From positions 2,046,001 through 2,110,000 of the forward strand of contig CAWGPF010000001.1 of assembly GCA_963824395.1 (NCBI GenBank): a DNA stretch of 64,000 nucleotides, in the 5' to 3' direction. Position 1 is the first letter of the stretch. Every line of letters starts with the position of its first letter. Under the pieces are notes generated by a model. It made no database searches, was not told where the DNA came from, and worked only from the letters and a program-made list of their open reading frames with translations. The translations under genes and the position numbers were made by a program. Origin of the DNA: 13-2-20CM-66-19 sp963824395 (GTDB lineage Bacteria; Pseudomonadota; Gammaproteobacteria; Steroidobacterales; Steroidobacteraceae). Positions 53,078 to 62,345 of this stretch are shown here, piece by piece.

Positions 53078-54304
53078 ATGTCAGCCATCGCCAGCACCGA
53101 GCAGATCCGCGCCCACTTTCCGGCGCTCGCGCGTCGCCACAACGGACTGCCGGTGGCGTACTTCGACGGGCCGGGTGGCACGCAGGTACCGAGTGGCGTC
53201 GCGGCCGCGGTCAGCGACTACCTGCTGCACCACAACGCCAACACGCACTGGGCCTATCCGACCAGTCGCGAGACGGACGCGGCGCTGCTCGCGGCCCGCG
53301 GCGCGCTCGCCGACTGGATCGGCGGAGCGCCGGAGGAGATCGCGTTCGGCGCGAACATGACCACACTCACCTTCCATCTCGGGCGCGCGCTCGGGCGCCA
53401 GTGGCGGCGGGGCGACAGCGTCGTGGTCACCGAGCTCGACCACCATGCTAACTCCGACACCTGGCGGCGCCTGGCGCGCGAATGCGAACTCGAAGTGCGC
53501 GTGATCCGCATGCGACCCGAGGACGGGCGCCTCGATGAGGCGGACGTCGCCGCTAAGCTGACCGCCGGCGTCAAGCTGCTGGCGGTGGGCGCGGCTTCCA
53601 ACGCCCTGGGCACGGTCAACGACGTCGCCGCACTCGTGGCTCGCGCGCATGCTGTCGGCGCGCTGGTGTTCGTCGATGGGGTGCATTACGCCGCCCACCA
53701 GCTGCCGGACGTGCGCGCCTGGGACTGCGACTTCTTCGCCTGCTCGGCGTACAAATTCTACGGCCCGCACGTCGGGGTGCTGTGGGGCAGGCGCAGCCTG
53801 CTCGAAGGACTCGACGCGCCGCGACTGGCGCCCGCTACGGCTACTGCCCCCGAGCGACTCGAGACCGGGACGCTCAACCATGAGGGCATCGTCGGCGCGG
53901 CCGCGGCGGTGGATTTCCTGGCCTCCCTCTGCGCTGACGGCGGCCCGCGACGGCAGCGCCTGGCGCGCGTGTGCGCCGCCCTGCATGAGCGCGGCGATGA
54001 ACTCATCGCGAAACTCTGGCACGGTCTGGCGGCGATCCGCGGCGTGAAACTCTACGGTCCGGCTCCCGGGAGTGCGCGTACGGCCACGCTGTCCTTCACC
54101 CTGGCAGGCCGCTCCCCCGAGCAGATCGCCGTCGCGCTCGCCGAGCGCGCCGTATTCGTCTCAAATGGCGACTTCTACGCGACGACCGTGGCGCGGGTGT
54201 ACGGGCGCGAGCAGGAGGGCTTCGTGCGTGCCGGCTGTGCCGCCTACACAACCGCTGAGGAGGTCGAGCGACTGCTTGCGGGCGTGCAGGCACTCGCCGC
54301 CTGA
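53078..54304 (+). CDS. Cysteine desulfurase-like PLP enzyme
   Basis: A 408-residue fold-type I aminotransferase-like enzyme of the cysteine desulfurase-like (TIGR01976) subfamily. The N-terminus is YFDGPGGTQVPSGV. The substrate-proximal ELDHHANSDTWR, the PLP-phosphate contacts near FVDGVHYAAHQ, and the Schiff-base Lys in FFACSAYKFYGPHVG are clear. The C-terminus ends AGCAAYTTAEEVERLL. No sulfur acceptor (IscU or SufE) is nearby, so the desulfurase role is not certain. The ATG has AGGAATAACTC upstream. Confidence 0.9.
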   Translation: MSAIASTEQIRAHFPALARRHNGLPVAYFDGPGGTQVPSGVAAAVSDYLLHHNANTHWAYPTSRETDAALLAARGALADWIGGAPEEIAFGANMTTLTFHLGRALGRQWRRGDSVVVTELDHHANSDTWRRLARECELEVRVIRMRPEDGRLDEADVAAKLTAGVKLLAVGAASNALGTVNDVAALVARAHAVGALVFVDGVHYAAHQLPDVRAWDCDFFACSAYKFYGPHVGVLWGRRSLLEGLDAPRLAPATATAPERLETGTLNHEGIVGAAAAVDFLASLCADGGPRRQRLARVCAALHERGDELIAKLWHGLAAIRGVKLYGPAPGSARTATLSFTLAGRSPEQIAVALAERAVFVSNGDFYATTVARVYGREQEGFVRAGCAAYTTAEEVERLLAGVQALAA

Positions 54305-54312
54305 CGGGCGCC

Positions 54313-54918
54313 TTAGCGCAGCAGCGCTACGCTTTGCACCAGCATGATCTCGCAGGCCCCGGGGCCCGAGTCCAGGCGCGTGAGCGAGGTGTGGAGCGAC
54401 GCGCCGTCGTCACGCTTGCCATCGACCAGTGTGCCGGTGAGGCGTACCACGTCCCCGACGCGCAGCGCCTCGAGCTGCGCACGGACGTGCGCATCGGCGG
54501 GTATCACGTGGGTGTTGGCACTATGGCGGATGACACTCTCGCGCGCGATGGGCAGCGGTCCGCGCGGCCGCCAGGTGTAGAAGCGCACTGACTGCGAGAT
54601 GTCGAAGTCCGCCAGCACCCGATTGTCGGACATCGGTCCCCAGCCGAGCGCCAGATCCTCGGGGATGAGGTCCGCGAGCGCATCGAATCGGTAATTCTCA
54701 CTCGAGAGGATGCGCGCGGTGATGTCGTAGTCCGCGCGCGGCGTCAGCAGCCAGCGCCCGCGGCGCACCGGCGTGTCATCGTGCGCCTGAGTCTGCAGGG
54801 GGTCGTCGGGGGCGATGATGCCATCGGGCTGGCGCGCCGCCCGATGCTCGAAGTGCTGCCAGCCGCCGTACAGCGCGCAGCCGCCGAGCACGATCCACAG
54901 AGCGCTCCATATACGCAT
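54313..54918 (-). CDS. Membrane-anchored hypothetical protein
   Basis: A 201-residue protein with one N-terminal membrane anchor (WSALWIVLGGCALYGGW), a linker, then a soluble domain outside the cytoplasm with conserved-looking RADYDITARILSSENYRFDAL, DLIPEDLALGWGPMSDNRVL and ISQSVRFYTW, and a lipid- or nucleotide-free beta end (VGDVVRLTGTLVDG). Similar proteins occur in other proteobacteria without assigned function. It is 135 bases upstream of, and in the same orientation as, the small secreted protein at 55055-55324. Confidence 0.72.
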   Translation of the reverse strand: MRIWSALWIVLGGCALYGGWQHFEHRAARQPDGIIAPDDPLQTQAHDDTPVRRGRWLLTPRADYDITARILSSENYRFDALADLIPEDLALGWGPMSDNRVLADFDISQSVRFYTWRPRGPLPIARESVIRHSANTHVIPADAHVRAQLEALRVGDVVRLTGTLVDGKRDDGASLHTSLTRLDSGPGACEIMLVQSVALLR

Positions 54919-55054
54919 GGGGTGGATCTTCGGCGGCGGGGGGTGCGGGCGCCGTGATCGGGGTCAAGTTCGCAGCGGTGCGTCGCCTCGATCTGCAATG
55001 CAGCCCGCAGACGGCCCCGGCCGCTCGCGCGGCCGGGGCGCCGGGCGCACCTTG

Positions 55055-55324
55055 TCAGTGGTGATTCGCCGCCATGGCCGCAGCCTTCAGTTCCACGTTG
55101 ACCTGATCGAGCAGGTCCTTGGCCTTGGACGCATGGCCCTGCATGTCCCACTCGTTGGCGGACTGCGCGGCCGAGATCTTCGCGTAGGCCTGGGTCACCA
55201 GATGCTGGGCCGCCGCGAGATTCGGATGGCGGTTCGCGTCGATGTTGTCCACCGGCGGGGCAGCCGTGGCTGCCGAGGCCACGAGCGCGAGCGTACCGGC
55301 ACCGAGAAGCAGTTTCTTAAGCAT
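55055..55324 (-). CDS. Small secreted helical protein
   Basis: An 89-residue protein with a Sec signal (MLKKLLLGAGTLALVASAATA-A) and a mature helical part (NLAAAQHLVTQAYAKISAAQ, HASKAKDLLDQVNVELKAAA) ending in HH. Its ATG has GGAGG upstream. It resembles many small periplasmic helical proteins of unknown role. The divergent gene at 55478 shares the promoter region. Confidence 0.75.
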   Translation of the reverse strand: MLKKLLLGAGTLALVASAATAAPPVDNIDANRHPNLAAAQHLVTQAYAKISAAQSANEWDMQGHASKAKDLLDQVNVELKAAAMAANHH

Positions 55325-55477
55325 GTGATCCTCCGTTTTTGTGTGACCGGCCCTGAGCGGTCGGCCGCCAGTGTGGTTGCCGTTGCAGAGCGGCGCAAGC
55401 GGGCCTGCGCGGCGGCAGCGCCGCTGCGGCGTGCGTAGTATTGTTGCGAGGGTTGAGATGGCGCAGGGAGGCAGCAG

Positions 55478-55957
55478 GTGATGCAATTGGCTCGTAGCCG
55501 GGGTTGGATCGCCGCGATCGTGCTGCTGAGCGCCCGCGCCCCGGCATCACCTCGGGCGCCGGCAGCCGCGGACGCCTGCACGCTGCTCACAGCGCATCAG
55601 GTGAGCGCGGTGCTCGGGATTGCGGTCGGGGAGGGCGAGCACATCGTGCCCGATTCCCTGACGTCCTGCGGCTGGATGGGTCCGGGGGGTGCGAGCATAG
55701 GCTCGAAGAAGATCGTCCTTAGCCTGATGAGCGCACGCTCCTTCCAGAGCGGCAAGACACCGGTCAAGGGGGTTACTGAAAGCCTCGCGCCAGGCATCGG
55801 CGATGAGGCCTACTTCATCAGCATGCCCCCGTTCGGCACGGCGCTGAGCGTCAAGAAGGGCGGCACCTATTTCCAGCTGCGCATCGCCGGCTTCCCGAAC
55901 GGTCAGGTCAGGAACCTCGAGCGGGAGCTGGCGCTGCAGCTGCTTGATCGGGTCTAA
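55478..55957 (+). CDS. Secreted small protein (DUF3558-like)
   Basis: A 159-residue exported protein. After an N-terminal hydrophobic stretch (residues 10-24) the mature part starts near ADACTLLTAHQVSAVLG and has two cysteines (CTLL and SCGWM) likely joined by a disulfide, in the manner of DUF3558-type proteins. It continues with MSARSFQSG, GIGDEAYFISMPP and KKGGTYFQLRIAGF. No function is known. It begins with GTG then ATG, preceded by GGGAGG. Confidence 0.7.
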   Translation: MMQLARSRGWIAAIVLLSARAPASPRAPAAADACTLLTAHQVSAVLGIAVGEGEHIVPDSLTSCGWMGPGGASIGSKKIVLSLMSARSFQSGKTPVKGVTESLAPGIGDEAYFISMPPFGTALSVKKGGTYFQLRIAGFPNGQVRNLERELALQLLDRV

Positions 55958-56047
55958 GGAGCGCCCGCGCGAGGTGCGGCGGCGGCCTCCGTCGGGCCGT
56001 GGTACCTTCTACGTCATCAGACCGTAATCTTGAGGAGTCTCTGAAGG

Positions 56048-56887
56048 ATGCCCAGCAGAGTTCCCGATGGACAGCAGCGCGGCTGGATCATTCCGATCGG
56101 CGGCGCCGAGAATAAGGAAAATGACCGCCGTATCCTTGAGCGGTTCGTGCGGGTCTCCGGTGCCGGCGAGGCCGATATCGTCGTGATCCCGACTGCCAGC
56201 CGCATGCACGAGACCGGCAAGCGCTATGAGCAGGTGTTCCGGGACATCGGCGCCGCACGGGTCACCGTCATGGATTTCGATACGCGCCGCGACTGTCAGG
56301 AGGCCGGACGCCTGCAGCGTATCGGTGAGGCCACGGGGATCTTCTTCACCGGGGGTAACCAGCTGCGGCTCACGACCCTGCTTGGCGGCACCCCGGTCGC
56401 CAGGGTGATCCGCGCCCGCAACGCCGCCGGTGTCACGGTCGGAGGCACCAGCGCCGGCGCCAGCATCCTCAGCGAGCACATGATCGCCTCGGGCGATGAG
56501 GGGTCGGCGATGATCGCCGGCAGCGTGCGCCTCGCCCCGGGGCTCGGGCTCACTAATCGCTTCATCATCGATCAGCACTTCCGGCAGCGCGATCGCCTGG
56601 GGCGGCTGCTGACCGCGCTCGCCTACAACCCGTTCGCGATCGGCATCGGGCTGGATGAGGACACCGCGGCCTTCATCGGACCGGACGAGACTCTCGAGGT
56701 TGAGGGCAGTGGCGGGGTCACCGTCGTGGACGGCACCGACGTCAGCTATTCGTCCATCGACAAGGTGCCGGATGGGCAGGCGGTCTGCATGCTCGGCATG
56801 CAGGTGCACCTGCTGGTCGCAGGTGCCACTTACAACCTCAACACCCACCAGGCTTCCCCTGGTGCGCTCCTGACTTCGAAGGAGTAG
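56048..56887 (+). CDS. cphB: Cyanophycinase
   Basis: A 279-residue serine exopeptidase (family S51) that releases beta-Asp-Arg dipeptides from cyanophycin inside the cell. The nucleophile is Ser135 in GGTSAGAS, and FFTGGNQLRLTT precedes it. The oxyanion and charge-relay regions RFIIDQHFRQRDR and GIGLDEDTAAFI fit the family. The length is normal. It is the first gene of the cyanophycin operon, 61 bases before cphA. Confidence 0.93.
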   Translation: MPSRVPDGQQRGWIIPIGGAENKENDRRILERFVRVSGAGEADIVVIPTASRMHETGKRYEQVFRDIGAARVTVMDFDTRRDCQEAGRLQRIGEATGIFFTGGNQLRLTTLLGGTPVARVIRARNAAGVTVGGTSAGASILSEHMIASGDEGSAMIAGSVRLAPGLGLTNRFIIDQHFRQRDRLGRLLTALAYNPFAIGIGLDEDTAAFIGPDETLEVEGSGGVTVVDGTDVSYSSIDKVPDGQAVCMLGMQVHLLVAGATYNLNTHQASPGALLTSKE

Positions 56888-56948
56888 CGACCGCCGGCGT
56901 ACTCTGGCGCGTCTAGTTGCCCGAACAACTATTAGATGAGCAACGCCC

Positions 56949-59756
56949 ATGCGCATTCTTGATCGTTCCGTGTACGTCGGTCCCTCGCTGTACGCGCGCT
57001 TTCCGGTCATACGCCTGGAGCTCGATCTGGGCGAGCTTGAGGCATGGCCCACCGCGCGCCTCGGCACCCCATTCATCGATGCGCTCGCCGCGGCCCTGCC
57101 CGGGCTGGCCGACCACGGCTGCTCCTACCGTGAACCTGGCGGTTTCTTCCGGCGCATGCGCGAGGGAGAGGGCACCTGGCTCGGTCACGTGCTGGAGCAC
57201 GTCGCCATCGAACTGCAGAACATCGCCGGGGAGGAAGTCACGTTCGGCAAGACGCGCAGCGCGGGGCCAGCGGGCGTCTATACCGTTGTCTACGAGTACG
57301 CCCAGCGTGATGAAGGAATCGCCGCGGGCGAACTCGGGCTGCGGCTGCTGTGCTCGCTGCTGCCGCCGGCGCTGCAGCCTGCGGACACGGTGCCGGAGGG
57401 CTGGAGCTGGCCGGAGGCGCGCGACCAGTTCATCCGCTTCGCGCAGCGGCGGGCGCTCGGGCCATCGACGGCTTCCCTGGTGCGGGCAGCCGAGCACCGT
57501 GACATCCCCTGGCTGCGGCTCAATGACCAGTCGCTGGTGCAGCTCGGGCACGGCAAGTACCAGCAGCGCATCCAGGCCACCGTCACGGGCCGTACACCGC
57601 ACATCTCGGTCGAGCTCGCCAGCGACAAGGAGGAGACCAACAAGATCCTCGCAGGTCTCGGGCTGCCGGTGCCCCAGCAGGAGCTGGTGCAGAGTGAGAC
57701 CCAGGCCGTGCGCGCGGCGCGCCGCATCGGTTACCCGGTCGTCACCAAGCCCTACAACGGCAACCACGGGCGCGGCATTTCGATCCGCCTGACGACGGAC
57801 GCAGAGGTCGCGCAGGGCTTCCACGTGGCGCGCGAACACTCGCGCTCGGTGATCGTCGAGACCTTTCTCGAGGGGGATGACCACCGCCTCCTGGTCGTCA
57901 ACGGCGAGCTCGTGGCCGCGACGCGGCGCACCCCGGGGCACGTCGTCGGCGACGGCGAGCACACCATCGAGCAGCTGATCGAGAGCGTCAATCAGGATCC
58001 GCGGCGCGGTGTCGGGCACGAGAAGGTGCTGACGCGCCTGGAGCTCGACGCGCAGGCGCTGAAGATGCTCGAGCGCGCCCAGCTGAGCGCGCACAGCGTG
58101 CCTGCCAAAGGCGAGATCGTGTATCTGCGTTCTACCGCGAACCTGTCCACCGGCGGCACCGCGACGGACGTCACGGACGTCATCCACCCGGACAACCGTG
58201 AAATGGCCGAGCGTGCCGTACGTGCGATCGGCCTGGACGTGGGTGGCGTCGACTTCCTGTCGAAGAACATCACGGAGAGCTACCGTAGCATCGGCGGCGG
58301 CATCTGCGAGGTGAATGCGGCGCCCGGCTTCCGCATGCACGTCGCGCCGAGCGAAGGCACCGCGCGCGACGTCGCGGCCCCGGTGATCGACATGCTGTTC
58401 CCGCCCGGGGCCCCGGCGCGCGTGCCGATTGCGGCCATCACGGGTACCAACGGCAAGACCACTACCGCGCGCATGCTGGCGCACATCACCAAGATGGCGG
58501 GCTTCACGCCGGGCCTCACGACCACCGACGGGGTCTATATCGACGGTCAGCGCACGGTACAAGGCGACATGACCGGCCCGGTGTCGGCGCGCATGGTGCT
58601 CGCCGACCCGCAGATCGACCTGGCCGTACTCGAGACCGCACGCGGCGGCCTGCTGCGCGCCGGGATGGGCGTGAAGGAGGTGAACGTCGGCGCGGTGCTC
58701 AATGTGCAGCCCGATCACCTCGGTCTGAAGGGCATCGACACGCTCGAACAGCTCGCCGAGGTCAAGCGCATCGTGGTCGAGGTGGCCACCGACTGCGCGG
58801 TGCTGAACGCCGATGATCCGCTGGTCGTGAAGATGTCCGGGTACACCGAGGCCAAGAACATCTGCTACGTCACGATGAATCCGCAGCACTCGCTGGTGCG
58901 CGAGCACATCCGCGCCGGGGGTCGCGCCTGCGCCCTGGAAGGGGGCGTGAACGGTCAGATGATTGCGCTCTATGACAAGAGCAGCCACATCCCGCTGCTG
59001 TGGACGCACCTGATTCCGGCGACCCTGGAGGGGCGTGCCACCCACAACGTCCAGAACGCGATGTTCGCCGCTGCCATGGCCTTTTCCCTTGGCATCAAGC
59101 TGGACGCCATCCGCCAGGGGTTGCGGACCTTCGATGCCACGTTTTTCCAGGCGCCCGGGCGCATGAACATCTTCAACGAGCACCCGTTCAAGGTGCTGTT
59201 CGACTACGGCCACAATGCCCACGCGGTGGCGGCGCTGGCAGACCTGGCGCAGCGCCTGGACGTTACGGGTCGGCGTATCGTGGTGCTCGCCGGTCCCGGT
59301 GACCGCAGGGACGAGGATCTGGTCGCGATCGCCAACGCCGTCGCCGGCCGCTTCGATCACTACATCTGCCGCCGTGACGACAGCCTGCGCGAGCGCAGCC
59401 CCGATGAGGTGCCGCGCATCCAGGCCGCCGCGCTCAAGGCCGCGGGCGTCGCGGCGCAGGCGATCTCGGTCATCCCCGACGAGCAGGACGCCATCAACGC
59501 TGCCCTGAGCATGGGCCAGCCCGGTGACCTGCTCCTGATATTCGCCGACGCCCTGGTGCGCTCCTGGAAGCAGATCACCAAGTTCCGTCCCGTCGGGGCG
59601 GGCGCGCCCAGCGTGCCGCCGCCGGCGTTCGCGACCGACACCGGTTTTAGCGCTGCCGCGCCCAAGAGCGGCGAGCCGCCGCCGCCGGCCTTCAGCCTCG
59701 AGGGGCTGATCCGCGATGAGCGCGGCGTGCGCTACGCGCCGGAGGCCGAAGACTGA
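56949..59756 (+). CDS. cphA: Cyanophycin synthetase
   Basis: A 935-residue ligase that polymerises Asp and Arg into cyanophycin with ATP. It has three parts. An N-terminal domain comes first (residues 1-170, with RMREGEGTWLGHVLEHVAIE). An ATP-grasp domain follows (about 220-480) with KPYNGNHGRGISI at residue 267 and GGGICEVNAAPGFRMHVAPS. A Mur-ligase-like domain follows with GTNGKTTT at 499-506, NVQPDHLG and FDYGHNAHAV. The tail beyond residue 880 is Pro/Ala/Gly-rich and unusual in composition. Its stop overlaps the apparent CTG start of the next gene. Confidence 0.95.
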   Translation: MRILDRSVYVGPSLYARFPVIRLELDLGELEAWPTARLGTPFIDALAAALPGLADHGCSYREPGGFFRRMREGEGTWLGHVLEHVAIELQNIAGEEVTFGKTRSAGPAGVYTVVYEYAQRDEGIAAGELGLRLLCSLLPPALQPADTVPEGWSWPEARDQFIRFAQRRALGPSTASLVRAAEHRDIPWLRLNDQSLVQLGHGKYQQRIQATVTGRTPHISVELASDKEETNKILAGLGLPVPQQELVQSETQAVRAARRIGYPVVTKPYNGNHGRGISIRLTTDAEVAQGFHVAREHSRSVIVETFLEGDDHRLLVVNGELVAATRRTPGHVVGDGEHTIEQLIESVNQDPRRGVGHEKVLTRLELDAQALKMLERAQLSAHSVPAKGEIVYLRSTANLSTGGTATDVTDVIHPDNREMAERAVRAIGLDVGGVDFLSKNITESYRSIGGGICEVNAAPGFRMHVAPSEGTARDVAAPVIDMLFPPGAPARVPIAAITGTNGKTTTARMLAHITKMAGFTPGLTTTDGVYIDGQRTVQGDMTGPVSARMVLADPQIDLAVLETARGGLLRAGMGVKEVNVGAVLNVQPDHLGLKGIDTLEQLAEVKRIVVEVATDCAVLNADDPLVVKMSGYTEAKNICYVTMNPQHSLVREHIRAGGRACALEGGVNGQMIALYDKSSHIPLLWTHLIPATLEGRATHNVQNAMFAAAMAFSLGIKLDAIRQGLRTFDATFFQAPGRMNIFNEHPFKVLFDYGHNAHAVAALADLAQRLDVTGRRIVVLAGPGDRRDEDLVAIANAVAGRFDHYICRRDDSLRERSPDEVPRIQAAALKAAGVAAQAISVIPDEQDAINAALSMGQPGDLLLIFADALVRSWKQITKFRPVGAGAPSVPPPAFATDTGFSAAAPKSGEPPPPAFSLEGLIRDERGVRYAPEAED

Positions 59757-61549
59757 ACACCGAGACCGGGCTGCCGTTCGACGCCTCGCGGCGTCTGACG
59801 GGCCCCAACCTTTTCTTTCGCACTACCGGGGCGCAGCTTGAGACCTGCGGTCTTGCGGTCGATGAGCTGCTGCTGGCCGGCTGGCACGCACGCGTCGAGC
59901 GTGCACGTGCGCACCTCGGCTGGCACGCAGCGCCGCTGACGGCGCGACCGCACGCGAGCGGCGTGTCACTGGCGCTCGCGGCGCCGGCCGACCAGCTGTT
60001 CACGGCCACGGAGGTCAACGAGTGGGCGCTGTGCGCCACCGTTGCGGCCGGCAACGCCGAGCTCACAGGGCGGTTCGAAGCGGCCCTGCTGGCGGAGATT
60101 CTCGTGGACGCAGCTGACCCCGGGCAGGTCATCCCTCCGGTGCTGGAAGAGTCCGCAGCGCTGGCCCGTCTCGCGAAGCTTGCGGCGCGCGAGGCGCAAC
60201 CGCGTCTCATGGCCCTGATCAGCGCTGCGGGCGAGCGCGGTGTGCCGTACGTGCTGGACGAGGCGACTCTTACCCTCGGGGCCGGCCAGGGTTCGAAGGA
60301 CTTCCCGCTCGCGACGCTGCCCGCGGCTGCCGCGCTCCCCTGGGGCGAGCTGCACGACATCCCGACCGCGGTCGTGACGGGCTCTAACGGCAAGACGACC
60401 ACTGTGCGCCTGCTGGCCGCCTGCGCGCGCGCCCACGGCTGGCCGAGTGCGTTCTGCTGCACCGATGGGGTGTTCTTTGAAGGCGCCGTCAAGGTCAGCG
60501 GTGACTACTCCGGGCCCGAGGGAGCGCGGCGCGTGCTGCGCGAGCGCGGCGCGGCTGCCGCGATCATCGAAACGGCGCGGGGCGGCATCCTGCGCCGCGG
60601 CCTGGCTCTGAGTGCCGCCCGCGTTGCCGTCGTCACCAATGTCAGCGCCGATCACTTCGGCGAATACGGCATCGATGACCTCGCCGGCCTTGCCGACGTC
60701 AAGCTCGTGGTTGCCGGCTTGCTGCCGCCCGATGGCCTCTTGGTGCTGAATGCCGATGACGCACAGCTGAGCGCCAAGGCGCCACTGCTCGCGCGGCGCT
60801 TCGGCCGCGCACCCGCCCTGGGCTGGTTCGCGCTCGATGCCGACGATCCGGCGCTGCGCGCGCACCGGGTGCAGAGCGGTGCTACCTGCGGCGTGCGCGG
60901 CGGGCGCCTGTGCCTGCACCGCGGCGGGCGCGAGTACGATCTCGGGTCGGTCGCAGACATGCCGATCACGGTCGAGGGCAGTGCCTCGTATAACATCCAC
61001 AATCTCGCCGCGGCCGCTCTCGCGGCTGCAGCGCTCGAGATTCCGGCGCCGGTCATTGCCAGCGTGTTCGCACGCTTCGGTGCCGCCCCCGCCGACAATC
61101 TGGGGCGCATGATGCGCTTCGATCGCGGCGGGGTGCGCATCCTCATCGACTACGCTCACAACCCGGAAGGAATGCGCGGCCTGCTGCGCGTCGCCGAACA
61201 CCTGCGCACGCCCGGCGGGCGGGTGGCGACCATCATGGGACAGGCGGGCAACCGCCAGGACCGGGATATCGAGGCGCTGGCGCGCGTGACCGCGCAGTTC
61301 CACCCGGACCTGGTCGTCATCAAGGAGGACGAGGCATTCCTGCGCGGGCGTGCCCCGGGGGAGATTCCGCGCCTGATTCACGCCGCACTGCTGCGCGAGG
61401 GCCTGCCGGAGGCCTCGCTCCCGGTGCGCATGAGCGAGATGGAGGCCGTGCACTACGCGCTGCAGTGGGCGCGGCCCGGCGACGTGCTGGCGCTGCCGGT
61501 GCACTCACCGGCGGCGCGCGCGGCGGTGCTCGAGCTCTTGTCCGGCTGA
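59753..61549 (+). CDS. Mur-ligase-like cyanophycin-associated protein, probable CTG start
   Basis: A 598-residue protein related to the Mur ligase half of cyanophycin synthetase and lacking an obvious full ATP-grasp domain. Family-like sequence begins at once (PFDASRRLTGPNLFF), so the GTG at 59963 would remove a conserved N-terminus. No ATG, GTG or TTG lies in frame between the upstream stop (59717) and 59963. A CTG at 59753, overlapping the cphA stop as CTGA and with GGAGG 7 bases upstream, is the best start. The Mur P-loop is GSNGKTTT at 210-217. IIETARGGILRRG, TNVSADHFGEYG and DYAHNPEGM are also present. It probably acts with CphA. Confidence 0.85.
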   Translation: MNTETGLPFDASRRLTGPNLFFRTTGAQLETCGLAVDELLLAGWHARVERARAHLGWHAAPLTARPHASGVSLALAAPADQLFTATEVNEWALCATVAAGNAELTGRFEAALLAEILVDAADPGQVIPPVLEESAALARLAKLAAREAQPRLMALISAAGERGVPYVLDEATLTLGAGQGSKDFPLATLPAAAALPWGELHDIPTAVVTGSNGKTTTVRLLAACARAHGWPSAFCCTDGVFFEGAVKVSGDYSGPEGARRVLRERGAAAAIIETARGGILRRGLALSAARVAVVTNVSADHFGEYGIDDLAGLADVKLVVAGLLPPDGLLVLNADDAQLSAKAPLLARRFGRAPALGWFALDADDPALRAHRVQSGATCGVRGGRLCLHRGGREYDLGSVADMPITVEGSASYNIHNLAAAALAAAALEIPAPVIASVFARFGAAPADNLGRMMRFDRGGVRILIDYAHNPEGMRGLLRVAEHLRTPGGRVATIMGQAGNRQDRDIEALARVTAQFHPDLVVIKEDEAFLRGRAPGEIPRLIHAALLREGLPEASLPVRMSEMEAVHYALQWARPGDVLALPVHSPAARAAVLELLSG

Positions 61550-61574
61550 GACGCGCGCCGGCACGACCCAGCCG

Positions 61575-62324
61575 CTACAGGTGCTGGCGGCTGCGCAGCC
61601 AGTCAGGCTCGGGCAGCTGCACGAACACTTCACGCAAGGCCTCGCTCCAGCGTCTGCGGATGCTGGCGAAGTAGGCGTTGTCGTCATCGATGCTGACGTG
61701 GCGGGCGACCTCGTACTGATCGCGCTTCAGGAGCACCAGGTCGAGCGGCAGGCCCACCGAGAGGTTGGAGCGGATGGTGGAATCCATCGACACCAGCGCC
61801 GCCTTGGCGGCCTCGTTGAGGCTGCTGCTGCGACGCACGACGCGGTCGATGATCGGTTTGCCATACTTTGACTCGCCGATCTGGAAGTAGCTGGTCTCGG
61901 CGGTCGCTTCGATGAAGTTGCCCGCCGAGTAGATGCTGAACAGGCGCGGCATTTCCCCCTTGATCTGGCCCCCGACGATCAGGCTCGCGTTGAAGTCGAC
62001 GCCGAATTCCTTGAGGGTCTCGCTGTCGCGGCGGTGGGCGTCGCGCAGCGCCTCTCCGATGCAGCGCGCCGCCTCGAACATGTTGCGGCAGTTGAACAGG
62101 TTGGGGGCGGAGTCGGGGGTCTCGAGGTTCTCGCGCAGCACGGTGGTCACCGCCTGGGTAATAGCGAGATTGCCGGCGCTCTGGATCACCAGCACCCGGT
62201 CTCCGGGCTTCTGGAAGACCGTGGTCTTACGAAAGGTGCTGATCTGGTCGACGCCGGCACTGGTGCGCGAGTCGGAGAGAAACACCATGCCGGTATCCAG
62301 CAGCATGGCGACGCAGTAGGTCAT
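61575..62324 (-). CDS. Proteasome-type protease, Anbu family
   Basis: A 249-residue self-compartmentalising protease-like protein of the 20S proteasome/HslV relatives known as Anbu. The protein begins MTYCVAMLLDTGMVFLSDSRT, where Thr2 would be the nucleophile once Met is removed and DSRTSAGVDQISTFRKT is the conserved family opening. Later segments include IQSAGNLAITQAV, ASLIVGGQIKGEMPRLFSIY and GKPIIDRVV. In known clusters Anbu is next to a transglutaminase, an alpha-E protein and an ATP-grasp protein. Here the transglutaminase gene is 21 bases upstream on the same strand. Substrates are not known. Confidence 0.92.
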   Translation of the reverse strand: MTYCVAMLLDTGMVFLSDSRTSAGVDQISTFRKTTVFQKPGDRVLVIQSAGNLAITQAVTTVLRENLETPDSAPNLFNCRNMFEAARCIGEALRDAHRRDSETLKEFGVDFNASLIVGGQIKGEMPRLFSIYSAGNFIEATAETSYFQIGESKYGKPIIDRVVRRSSSLNEAAKAALVSMDSTIRSNLSVGLPLDLVLLKRDQYEVARHVSIDDDNAYFASIRRRWSEALREVFVQLPEPDWLRSRQHL

Positions 62325-62345
62325 GAGAGCCCGATCTCCTTGCGG

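Noticed and set aside
56913..59360. An 815-codon open frame on the minus strand opposite cphA
   Set aside because: It lies fully antisense to cphA, has His/Asp/Arg-rich composition and no domain; it is a GC-rich shadow.
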